Assembly: GCA_018136815.1 (NCBI GenBank)
Contig: CM030932.1
Span: 8,323,628-8,387,627, forward strand
DNA from: Isochrysis galbana
Taxonomy: Eukaryota > Haptophyta > Isochrysidales > Isochrysidaceae
Direction: 5' to 3'
DNA length: 64,000 nt
Each line of letters opens with the position of its first letter. Within the stretch, counting starts at the first letter, position 1. Below the pieces are notes generated by a model that saw nothing but the letters and a program-made list of their open reading frames with translations, was not told where the DNA came from and made no database searches. Below, piece after piece: positions 49,119-58,318 of the stretch. The translations under genes were made by a program, and so were the position numbers.

Positions 49119-50177
49119 TCAAGCCGGAACTATTGTGCCACCCTGCACAACTGCCACCTGCGCACGTGGAGGGTGGTCGAGCAAAAACTCCATGCTTAGT
49201 GCAAGCGCGGCGGCCAATTGCTCATCCGCCTCGGAATCATTTTGAGGTGCAAGGTTCCACGGCCGAGCTGCGATTGTGCTGAATTCTTGCGGACGAATCG
49301 CATCAACTCTGGCACTTCGGCCGCTCATGCTGGCTACAAAGCTTGCCGGCTCATCGGCAGGAACGAGGAGCCCTAGGCTCCGATCCTCGCCTCCATAGCC
49401 ACTTGCCAAAGGGTGAGTATCCGATTGAGCAGCATTTGTCACAGAGAATGCGTCGGACGGATTCACGGATTCCTCGGATGATCCTTGCAGCATAGTGCTG
49501 GCGGAGAGGATATTTGACGGGTTTACAGTCTGCTTGAGTCTTGGAACGATCTTGACACCTTGCGTCTTCTCCCAGTCAAAATGGCTTCCGCAGCGGCACA
49601 CAATGTGATTGCATCCTTCTGACCGGAAAATGATGACCTCACACTGCGGGCAGCAGCGGCAGTGTTCTTGGCAAAATTCCGCAAAGCCACTATCAGGTTC
49701 AGATCCACATTCTAGAGCAGCCACACGGCGAGAGTAGACGGCACGCCGATTCTCCATCTGATTCTTGAGCGCTTCGGTAGAAGCATACTGTGCAATGTCA
49801 CTGTCGCTCAGGAGGTTTTTGCAGCCGATGCCAAGGCAAGGGATGTGGAGACGGCCCTCTTGAACAGCGAGAGTGACGTATTGCTCGATGCATGGCCTGC
49901 ACGCACGATGGCAGTACTTCCATTGGATGACTGATTTCATATCCACCCACGCGATGTTGTCCATGCACACTGCGCATTGGTGGAGCGTGGAATTAAGCCA
50001 TTCGCGAATGGCCTGTTGGATGCTATGCACAGCGCGCCGGCGGCGAATCAGGGCGAGCGTTGCCCGACGACGATGATCTCGAAGCGCTTCGACGAAGCCG
50101 TTGGCGCGTATCTCTGCGAGGAGCTCTTCCGGCATTGCCATGATGACGATGGTGTGGTGCGAGTCGGACGCAGGCAA
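49119..50177 (-). CDS. RBR-like E3 ubiquitin ligase with UIM
   Basis: 352 residues from the ATG at 50177 (MPASDSHHTIVI); MAMPEELLAE 12 codons later is an alternative start. A first RING-like domain starts CAVCMDNIAW and includes YCHRACRPCIEQYV and the CLGIGCKNLLSD tail typical of RING1 in RBR ligases. After a shortened in-between region comes CPQCEVIIFRSEGCNHIVCR with CGSHFDWE, the Rcat/IBR signature in which GCNH is invariant. RBR enzymes take ubiquitin from E2 onto a catalytic Cys before transfer. Near the C-terminus DEQLAAALALSMEF fits a ubiquitin-interacting motif. Compared with parkin/HHARI types the middle zinc domain is missing or merged, so it may be a two-domain derivative. Single exon. 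Confidence 0.75.
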   Translation of the reverse strand: MPASDSHHTIVIMAMPEELLAEIRANGFVEALRDHRRRATLALIRRRRAVHSIQQAIREWLNSTLHQCAVCMDNIAWVDMKSVIQWKYCHRACRPCIEQYVTLAVQEGRLHIPCLGIGCKNLLSDSDIAQYASTEALKNQMENRRAVYSRRVAALECGSEPDSGFAEFCQEHCRCCPQCEVIIFRSEGCNHIVCRCGSHFDWEKTQGVKIVPRLKQTVNPSNILSASTMLQGSSEESVNPSDAFSVTNAAQSDTHPLASGYGGEDRSLGLLVPADEPASFVASMSGRSARVDAIRPQEFSTIAARPWNLAPQNDSEADEQLAAALALSMEFLLDHPPRAQVAVVQGGTIVPA

Positions 50178-50453
50178 GAAAAAGGAGCTCTCCGAGAGTG
50201 ATGATAGAAGTAGTGGTGGTTAGATTATGAACTGCAGGGGAAGGGCACGTGAATCACGAGAGGAAGGGGCTGTCGCGATTCGTTCGAGATTTTGTTTGGG
50301 GTACAGCAGTACTACTAGTGCATCTACATGGTACATGGGTATAGATATGGGTGTAATCGTATAGTCAGGAGAAGGGGGGGCCATGTATAATCCGCGCTTC
50401 TACGATCAAGTAACTCGCGCTTCTACGACCATTCCACCTTTCGTATTTCGTAA
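50178..50453. other. Upstream region of the RBR gene
   Basis: Short, AT-richer, with the repeated phrase CGCGCTTCTACGA at about 50393 and 50418 (25 bp apart). Presumably contains the promoter of the minus-strand gene at 49119. Confidence 0.4.
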
Positions 50454-51510
50454 AGTCGCGTTCCGTCAAAAGAGGGCCAGGTGATTTTTTTTACCCAGAA
50501 GTGCTTGTTTTCTTTTTAGGTAGGAATGCCACAACAATTCCCCAGAGTAATATTATTACGAAGATGAGTACAAAGCTAATCACGACATACAAAAGGACGC
50601 GGCGCGTGCGCATAGCAACCCCCCCCCCAACACACACACGGTAACCCCAAGCTACGCAGGCTGAGTTTTCATCTTTTTCGTCTTTTTCTCACACCGTCAC
50701 ACCCCTCATCCTCGATCCTATTGTCGATGTCGTTCTGCTGGCAGGCGACGATGTCGCTTGGCTGATCTTGGGTGGCGAGGTCCGTGACGCGTGCGAGGAC
50801 GGCCATCTTGTTCTCCATGTAGAGTTTGCCAGCTGCTCGGCGCACTTGCACCATGGGACTCGTTTCAGCGTACGCGACCGCCGTGATGTATTCCATGCAG
50901 AGGTACGTACGCGACGGCGGCCTCGTCTCCAATGTACTTGGTCTTTGAGATCCTGTCGTACTCGTTGGAGTAGTCGCCGACGAGCATGAGCTTTGCCTTG
51001 CACCAACGGCCCATGTATGGCTCGATGAGTGCCCACATCGACGGGTAGCGTTCCTTGGCCAGATCCACGCGGAAGTCTCCACATCCACGGCCCATGCCGG
51101 AGGCTGTGACGAGCAGCATCGCCAGGATGGCGCCGCTCATGCCCTCCTCCATGTGTTCGCAGAACTTGAGGGCTGGGCCGCGGATCTCCTCGTAGGTGCG
51201 GTGACCGAGTCGCTTGGCGAGGAAGACAAAGTACTGGCCCATGGCGAAGGAGCGAAGGAAGATTGTGGAGGAGGAAGAGGAGAGTGGGGTGGTGACGGTG
51301 GTGGAAGAAGTCTAGGAGGAGGACTCTGGAGTTTCTCCAGATGCGTGTGCTTCGGCCCCCCCGCGGGGACGCCGTGCGTGTGCATGGAAGTTTCCACGCG
51401 CCGTCACGGATGCGCATACAAGGCAGTTTCGGCAAGATGCATGTGCCTCGGTCCCCCCGCGGGAACGCCGTGCGTGCGCATGGAAGTTTCCGCACACCAC
51501 CGCCTCCCTC
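50454..51510 (+). mobile_element. Second TIR element: left end and subterminal repeats
   Basis: AAGTCGCGTTCCGTCAAAAG at about 50454 is identical to the left end of the element at 26740, and the next 120 bp are related (GTTTTCTTTTTAG, ACAAAGCTAATC, GCGCATAGCAAC). Subterminal units with ACGCCGTGCGTG occur at 51367 and 51465. The interior gene (50669-51242) is unrelated to that in the first element. No matching right end was found, so the end coordinate is only the last repeat unit; the element is truncated or its right end has decayed. Confidence 0.5.
50669..51242 (-). pseudogene. Unidentified protein with mid-gene frame change
   Basis: From the ATG at 51242 the frame reads MGQYFVFLAKRLGHRTYEEI, then GAILAMLLVTASGMGRGCGD and YPSMWALIEPYMGRWCKAKL, well-balanced protein text. 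Around 50900 it passes into another frame (CMEYITAVAYAETSPMVQVR then NKMAVLARVTDLATQDQPSD) and ends in a basic tail at 50669. A one-base indel or a very short intron could explain this. About 190 residues in all; family not recognised. It lies inside the TIR-element end at 50454. Confidence 0.4.
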
Positions 51511-51546
51511 ACCACCCGCCTCGACCCGGGCACACACGCCCCCTGG

Positions 51547-52664
51547 ATGAGGCGCCTTGTCCTGCGCCTTTCCCGCCACCACCCCGCCGTGAGCGAGCTC
51601 CTTCGCCCCTCTTTCGACGCACCCATCTCCCCTTCTGAGGCCAATGTCGATTCGTGGCTCTCCGGGGCCATCATCGACTGTCTCGACATGTCCGCACCCC
51701 GGGTCGCCAACCTCATGGAGGCCTGCCCCCGCGACATCCTCCTGAGTGGCCGGGGGCTCCTCTCCTACCTCGAGAACATCCATCTCCCACGCACAGGCGC
51801 CGCCGTCCAAGCGGCCTCTCAATCCTTCGCAGCACTCCGCCCCTTTGCCATTGGCATGGACGAGCCCGAAGTCGAGGCCGCCGCTCGTCACGCTATCCGC
51901 GCCTTTGAGCTGCTCCCCACTCGCCCTGCCACCGGCCCCTTCGCCCTTCACCAAATGCTCCTTGAGAAACTTCCTGACTCTCTCTCCTCCCTCCGCACCG
52001 ACGAGCTACGCAAGCTCTACGAGACCGACATCATGGGCGACCCACCGAGCCACATCGACACCCTCATCGCCCGGATCGCCCTTTGGCTTCGCCCGGGGGT
52101 GCACATGCCCTCGCCCACCACCGGCCCCGCCGCCTTTGCCGCCCTCTCCCGTCCCCCTTCCACCTCCACCGGCTGCTTCGTGTGCGGCGAGCCCAATTCC
52201 CAATTGCTCCGCCCGCACTTGTCCCCGTCGTTGCCTCTCCTGCGGCGAAAAGCTGTGCCCAGGCGCGCGCGACAAACCGCTTTGCGTTGTTTGTGCGCGC
52301 TCCCTCCCCACCCTCCCGCTCTCACACCCTCAATGCCCTCGGCAAGCCCGTGCCCGAACGTGTCTTTGCCCGCCTCGCCCACCTTTGGGAGGAGCGCCAC
52401 CGCCTCGACCAACCTCAAGCCAACGTCGCCACCATCATCGACGACGAGGCCTCCCTCCTCGACGTCGTCGACGCCCTCGAGGGCACCCCCTCGCCCTCCT
52501 CAGACGCAGCCCCTCCTCCCTCTGAGCCGCCGCTGCCGCCTCTCTTTGCCGGCTCCCTGGCCATCGCAGCCGACGCCCTCCTCCCTCCGTCCCCGTTCCC
52601 GCCTCGCCCGTTCTACTCTGACTTCGCCGTCGGCTCGTCCACTCTCGGTCCTCTCTCCTCTTAA
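51547..52664 (+). pseudogene. Gag-like ORF with Cys-rich region, frameshifted
   Basis: From the ATG at 51547 about 215 residues of helical protein (LHQMLLEKLPDSLSSLRTDE, HIDTLIARIALWLRPGVHMP) lead into a Cys motif TGCFVCGEPNSQ. The next Cys cluster (CPRRCLSCGEKLC...CVVCARS) is in a second frame and the tail (VFARLAHLWEERHRL, ATIIDDEASLLDVVDALEG) in a third, ending 52664. Two indels in C-rich DNA, real or from assembly, split one ancestral ORF of about 370 residues. Helical domain plus zinc-binding cysteines suggests a retroelement gag/ORF1 or a transposon accessory protein; not certain. Confidence 0.45.
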
Positions 52665-53390
52665 TTCCATCCGTCCGCCGTCCCTTCCCCTTTCTTTCTT
52701 TCCTCCGTTCGTTTGCACGTCCGTCTCTTTCTCCCCCTTCCCCGCCTTTCGCGTTGGGCCTCCCTTCTCGGGTGTCCCATCGGGGGGGGGGTGTCGCGGT
52801 TAGGGGGAGAGCCGCCCTTAGGTTTCCCCAAGGGAGCCTCTCTCCCTTGGTTTCCCCCCTTTGCGAGTTTTCGTCCGCGTCCCTTCCGTCCGATCGGGAT
52901 CCCCCGATCCCCAACCCCCCCCCCCCCTTTTTCTCTCTCTCTCTCTCCCCAAGTGTGTTAGGTCGGGGTTGAGCTCATGCTCGATCCCCCTCCCTTGTTT
53001 TCTTGTGTGTGCGCGCCCTTTGTTTCCTTGTTTGCGCTTCCCCCGTGTCCCGGGTGTTTCCCGCTCTTTCTCTTGTCTTCGTCCAGAGTTCCCGAGAGTC
53101 GCCCCCATGGCCGCACTCCTAGGGGCTCTGGGCAAGCTGTCCCGCCCCGCGTCGCCCCATGTTCGTGCTGGCGGTGTTCCCGCTGGTGCCTCGCCTCCCT
53201 CCAGCCCCAGTGCCCCCCGTGCTCAGCCCTTTGTGAGCCTGAGTGTCCCTGGTGTGCCCCATTCTTGGTCACAACATTCCTTTGAGTCTCACTCCACACA
53301 CACAGCCACAGCCACTCCACTCCTCGAGCCACACCCTCAGACCCTATGGGTCAGCTCAATTCGTCATACATAACTGGCTGGTTCTCTAAT
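52665..53390. other. Pyrimidine-rich spacer ending in repeat E tail
   Basis: T/C-rich plus strand with G10 at 52783 and C14 at 52914. 53335-53372 matches the tail of repeat family E (CCCTATGGG.CA..TCAATTCGTCA). Open frames at 52861-53373 are low complexity. Confidence 0.4.
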
Positions 53391-54150
53391 TCCTGTCTTC
53401 TCGTTGTGTGTCGCTAGGGAAGGATATGGTGAAGGCGTCGTCTTTGTATTTGTAGACGTTGTGAGTGACGTTCGTGTGGAGAGATTCCCATAGCCGCGCC
53501 AAGGGGGCGCGTATTTTCGGGGGTGGGATATGCGGATTGTGCCCCTTCTCTTGTGAGGAAGGAGGTCGCGACAGCGGACGCGGCAGGGCACCGCACGGAT
53601 GGGGCAATGAGGGCCTGGGGGGGAGGGCACAAGGCGCCTCCCCATGGTGAACTAAGTATACCCTTAGTTGGAGAGCATGAGGGGGAACCATGCCCCTCTG
53701 CTTTGTCTGAGCCGACAACAACAGCAACAGCACACACACATGATCAAAGCATTGATCCCAAACCACTGAAATGAGCTGCACGTCAGCGTAAGTGCACAGG
53801 ACTAGACACCGGAGCGAGCACAACCCAGTTCCAGCAACTGGGTGACGTCTTGTTGCCCTGTCTCAAAACTTGAAACACAATTATGGAACCATTGTTGGGA
53901 CAGATTTCCGATCATGAACAAGGGGCTGGGATTATCCTGTCTGAGTGGCCAAACACGTGAAGAAGTCAAGCTTGGCGGCAGACAGCAACGGACTTGCACG
54001 ACCCCAGCGCGGGGTTTCAGCCGTCATGCAAATTGTTCGGTTGGTTGTGATCATGTGTGATGCCAAGCAACCGGCCTAAGGTGTGAGTGCATCGAGAGCC
54101 CCCACGTAAGAGCCGGTGGGCGGAGAGGCTGCATCGATGCGGTCGGGAGT
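53391..54150. other. Spacer upstream of ATIC 3' end
   Basis: 53620-53670 shares a short diverged repeat with 16095-16165 (GGCGCCTCCCC, ACTAAGTATA). Remainder unassigned; the last part is the 3' region of the minus-strand ATIC gene. Confidence 0.4.
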
Positions 54151-56147
54151 CTAATGATGGAAAAGGCGCAGGCCAGAGAAGGCCATGGTCATGCCGTACT
54201 CATCTGCGGCGGCGATGACCTCGGCGTCAGCGACTGAACCTCCGGCAGCGACGAGGTATTGCACGCCACGCATGGACGCCACGTCGATCGAATCGCGGAA
54301 AGGGAAGAAGGCGTCGGACGCGAGGGCAACCCCGTCAAGCGTCTTAAGGAAGGCGGCCTTCTCCTCGGCGGTCAGCTCCTCTGGCTCCGTGGCGAAGTTG
54401 GTAAGCCACTGCGCCTTCTCAGTAGGTGGCATGTCGCCCTCGATGTATCGGACGCGAGCGTTGATGCGCTCCTATAGGCGAGGCGTGCCGCGGCGACGAT
54501 CACTGGGGCTGGCTTGCACTGGCGGTGCGGGGGCCACGGGCTCAAGGAGCTGTCGGATCACACGCCCTTGCGCAGTACCTGTCGCTTGACGCCATCCTTG
54601 AACTTGAGCGCCCGAACCTTCGGGTGTTGCCTGAGGTACCACGTCTCAACCTTGCGGCCTGCAAGCTTCACGCAGTCGACGCGCGACTGCTGTCCGGCGC
54701 CGACGCCCACCATCTGCCCGTCCTTGGCGTAGCCGACCGAGTTAGACTGGGTGTACTTGATGGCGACCTGTAAAGAGACGCAGTGACGCTCAGCAAATGG
54801 TGAATGGGCCCAGGCAAGCAGACTGCAGAAGAGCGCATCCGCGTACGCTACTGCGAGGGTACAAATGAGGCAGCGGGCAATTTCGACCTGCGCAACGAGG
54901 AGATCGCGCTTGACAGCATCAGACAACTCCTTCTTGGCGGTGACAACGTTGGCAAGCGTCGCATCAGTGATCGTGTCGGCCGCCCGGCGCTGGCGGAAGT
55001 CAGTGCCAAAGATGGTGCGGGCCTCCTCCTCAGGCGGCTCGAAGGCAGCGTCCGCCTCCAGGACAATGTACTTGCCTCCCTTCTTGGCCCTTAGGATCTC
55101 GAGGGCCTCGGGCTCGTATCCCGGTGCGATGATGCCATCAGAGACCTCAATCTTTAGGAGAGCCGCCGTTGAGGCATCCACCGTTGTGGAAATGGCCACA
55201 AAGTCGCCGAACGAGCAGAGCGGGTCGGCCTGCCGTGAGCGAAGGTATGCGATGGCGGTCTGCGAGAGCTCCTTTCCGGCCGCCTCGTAGACCTCGAGCA
55301 TATCCTGCGAGAGCGGCGCATAAACGGCGGCGCCGGCCGGCGAGACGTGTTTGAATGAGGCGGCGGCAGGTAGGCCGGTCGCCTGGCCGAGCTCGCGTAC
55401 GAGCTGCCATGCGTTAAGGGCGTCGAGCAGGTTGATGTAGCCCGGCGTGCCGGAGAGTACAGTGAATGGGAGTGGCTGTGGGCCCTGCGGGGAGAGGAGG
55501 CCGCGGACCGACGCCGGCTTCTGGTGTGGGTTGCACCCGTATTTGAGCGTCTGCACTGCTGTGCGACCCTCGCAGAGTTGGCTCTGCATCCATTCGGCGA
55601 CTGCCGTGTCATATGTGGCTGTGTGCGAGAAGGCCTTGAGCGCATACATTGACTTGGCCTTGTCGTCGGGACCAGTAGGAAGGCTAGCAAGGTAGCTGGC
55701 GTAGTCGGCCGGCTCGACGAGCACGGTCACACGCGCGTGGTTCTTGGCGGCCGCACGCACCATAGTGGGCCCTCCGATATCGATGTTCTCGATGCACACG
55801 TCGAAAGGCGCGCCCTTAGCCACAGTTGCGGCAAATGGGTAAAGGTTGACGACGACGAGGTCGATGGGCTGGCCGCCTAGCAGGTTGGTGAGCTGCTCGC
55901 GATCCGCCTCGGTGTCGCGCATCAAGATCCCACCATGGACGCGAGGATGAAGCGTCTTGACGCGTCCATCCATAACCTCTGGCGACTGGGTGTACTCTGA
56001 GACATCGGTGCAAGGCACTCCGGCGTCGCGGATCGCCTTTGCGGTGCCGCCGGTGGAGAGGATGGTGAATTCGTGTTTGTGCAGCCCCTGCACGAGCTCG
56101 GCTAGACCGCTCTTGTCTGAGACAGAGATGAGAGCCTTGCGTCCCAT
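54151..56147 (-). CDS. ATIC: Bifunctional AICAR formyltransferase/IMP cyclohydrolase
   Basis: complement(join(54151..54471, 54579..54767, 54888..56147)), 589 residues, close to the 592 of animal ATIC. Start [15 protein letters not shown] at 56147. The N-terminal IMP cyclohydrolase (MGS-like fold) shows [30 protein letters not shown] and NLYPFAATV; the transformylase has [23 protein letters not shown] (catalytic Lys-His), [28 protein letters not shown] and [12 protein letters not shown], ending LRLFHH. It performs the last two steps of purine synthesis, AICAR to FAICAR (10-formyl-THF) to IMP, in the cytosol. Intron 1 (120 nt, donor GTCGAA) is stop-free and in frame; intron 2 (107 nt, donor GTACTG) is not. 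Both joins restore conserved text ([26 protein letters not shown]). Confidence 0.95.
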
Positions 56148-57184
56148 GGCGAGGAGAGAGAAGCGCGGGGGTAGGGGGGGAGGGAGGAAGGGAGGGAGGG
56201 AGAGAGAGCCGGGGGAGGGGAAGGTCAGGGGGGGGAGTCGGAAGCGGCGGCGAGGAGAGCTCTCGCTGGAAAGAGAGGAAGGGGTGACGCGAGTGGGTAC
56301 GACGGGGGGGCACCTCTCGAAGAGAAGAAAGAGCGCCGCGGAATGGTGAGAGTCCAGCGAGGGGACTAACCCCTTCTGCGCCCCCCATCCCCACCCCCCC
56401 CTTTTTCCCCCCTTTCCCCTCCTCCCCCTTCCGGCCCCCCTCTTCCCCCCCCCTCTCCCCCCCCCCCCCCCCCCCCCACGCCCCCTCTTCCCTCGCGCCG
56501 CACAGCGCGCGCCGCGTGGCGCGTGGCTCGCGCCCCACACACCTAAAATAGGGGATAGATAGTAGCACCACATAGAAATACTCTAGTACAAGTTCCCGCG
56601 CATATAAGTCCGTGAGAGAATAGTATTTGCGTCCGTCCGGCACAAACACCTTCTGCCCCCCGCTTTGAACACTGGTTGTTCATCCCTGTCCGGCTAGCTG
56701 AACACTTGACACTTGGCGCCCCCCCCTTGGCCGCCCACCCAAGGGAATTCTTCAAAAAAGATCAGCCTCGTTGCTCGTTGAACACGAACACACGAACACG
56801 AACACGAACACCCAACAGCCAACAGTAGAGGTGGGGGATGGGGGAGAGTGGAGAGTGGGTTGAAAAAAAAACTCTTGTTGATCCGGAGGCCCACATTTTT
56901 TATCGTGGGGCCGGGGGAAGATTTCCGTTCGTCTCTCCCCGCTCGAACCCGAATCCGAGGCAGAGCGATGGCGACCGACCCCAACCCCGACCCGCCGACC
57001 CGCCTTTCGTCGCCGCGCTCCAGCGACCAGCGAGAGCGAGAGCACGGCGGCACGGCGGTGGTCAGCCCCCCCTTGTCCCTTGTCGCTGGATTTCGGACTA
57101 AATGGTCCGGGTACACCGGTCGCGGTCTCACCGGCGTTTCATGCCACCGCACTCGGCCGATTCCTGCTGCTTCACCTGTCACCT
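56148..57184. other. Upstream region of ATIC, GC-skewed
   Basis: 56150-56240 is G-rich and 56395-56478 C-rich with a run of about 20 C near 56459. A CACGAACACGAACA short tandem lies at 56785-56810. Presumed promoter of ATIC at the left; no gene recognised at 56500-57184. Confidence 0.4.
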
Positions 57185-57400
57185 GCCCACGCAAAAAAAA
57201 AAAACTTCTTAATATTCTCGCCGCGCGCGCGACTCTGCACTCTAACAATTGCAGCCTCGCCCGCCACTCTCATCCCCCCTCCACCTGCCTTGCGGCCCGT
57301 CCCTCGTGCGCTACCTAGGGGCTGGGTGTACGGGGTTTCCTGCAGCAGACGGTGCGCACCGGTCCCCGATAGGTTTTTTCCCCTCCTTCCTCCTGTACCA
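57185..57400. repeat. Repeat family F, copy 1
   Basis: Diverged match to 62890-63110 (poly-A then TATTCTCGCC, CTCATCCC..CCTGCCTTGCGGC, CCTCGTGCGCTACCTAGGGGCT, CCTTCCTCCTGT). It follows, on the minus strand, the end of a shared coding relic (57520-57635), so it is probably the 3' untranslated part of that element. Confidence 0.5.
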
Positions 57401-57519
57401 TCGGGCTACCAGTTTCTATACTGCTTCTTTCAGAACCTAGGAGATGGGCGGCGTGCCTCCGTGTTCCCGGGGGTTGAGGTTGGGCGGGTGGGTGAAGCAT
57501 CGCGACGGCTTATGCGCGG

Positions 57520-57929
57520 TTAAGCTAGCCTTTCCGCCAATTGGAGTGCTTTGGCTATCGCGGCTATGTTGTTGCCTAACATCAGTGTGCCTTTGTCGTT
57601 GAATGTAAAGACGGGGGTGCAAAGCACAAAGCTCACGCGGGGATTTGAGTTTCGGTTTTCTCCCCTGTGAGGCTTTGCTAGTGCGTGCGGTCAAGGTCTT
57701 GTCCGGGGGGGTGAGCCCTCTGGCTAGGATCGTAAATCTGCTGACTGCTGAGGATTTTTTCGATGACCGGCACGTGGTGGAAAGTGTAGTTATCAAATTC
57801 TACTTTGTAAAAGTCGCCTATTATGTATCTCCACGCTATCAACCTACTTTTATAAGTGGGGGTCAATGGGGGCCTCGCGCCCCCCTCTCTCCATTGCGGA
57901 CACCCCCCGGGGTGGGCCCGTACATTCAA
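57520..57929 (-). pseudogene. Coding relic ending AKALQLAERLA
   Basis: Near the stop at 57520 the minus strand reads CTPVFTFNDKGTLMLGNNI then AAIAKALQLAERLA; upstream, in another frame, it reads VEFDNYTFHHVPVIEKILSS. The same end (SLVAKALGLAERLA then stop) is found at 63238-63348. Two separated relics with the same C-terminus and the same 3' repeat indicate one degenerate mobile-element protein of unknown family. Confidence 0.45.
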
Positions 57930-58240
57930 CCCCAGCCCCTGCCCTCTGGCAGGGGCAGGGCACTCATCAATTCAGCCCAGACCCCTAGTGGGCGCGGGCC
58001 GCGAGCCGCACTCCCAGGCCCGCATGGGCCTGCTCTCGTACTCGTACTGACTCCCCCCCCCATCCCTGGTCGCCAGGCAGACAGGGGCCTCAGGGCGGCA
58101 CCCAAGGCCAGCGAGGCGAGCGAGGGAGAGGCAGGGGGGGCCAGGGGCTGAGCCCCAGCCTCCACTGCCCCCTGAGCTGCCCTTGCTGGCCCTCTGGGCG
58201 CCCCTGAAGGACTGGGAGGCGGGGAACCCCTCACCCATCC
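57850..58240 (+). repeat. Repeat family A, copy 3
   Basis: Matches 2180-2575 along its length, with the hairpin CCCCTGCC-CTCT-GGCAGGGG and the shared CCAGCCTCCACTGCCCCCTG. It ends about 80 bp before the start of the glycosyltransferase-like gene and may supply part of its promoter. Confidence 0.75.
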
Positions 58241-58318
58241 GTGAAGCGGGAATAACAAGAACTCAACAGATGACCAAGACGTGTGAATTGAGACGCGTCA
58301 TCGGGCGGCGCGCGATGG

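Noticed and set aside
50689-51954. 421-residue minus-strand frame
   Set aside because: It runs through transposon subterminal repeats and changes composition; the better-supported protein starts at 51242 in another frame.
54804-55290. Plus-strand frames over ATIC
   Set aside because: Antisense to strongly conserved ATIC coding sequence.
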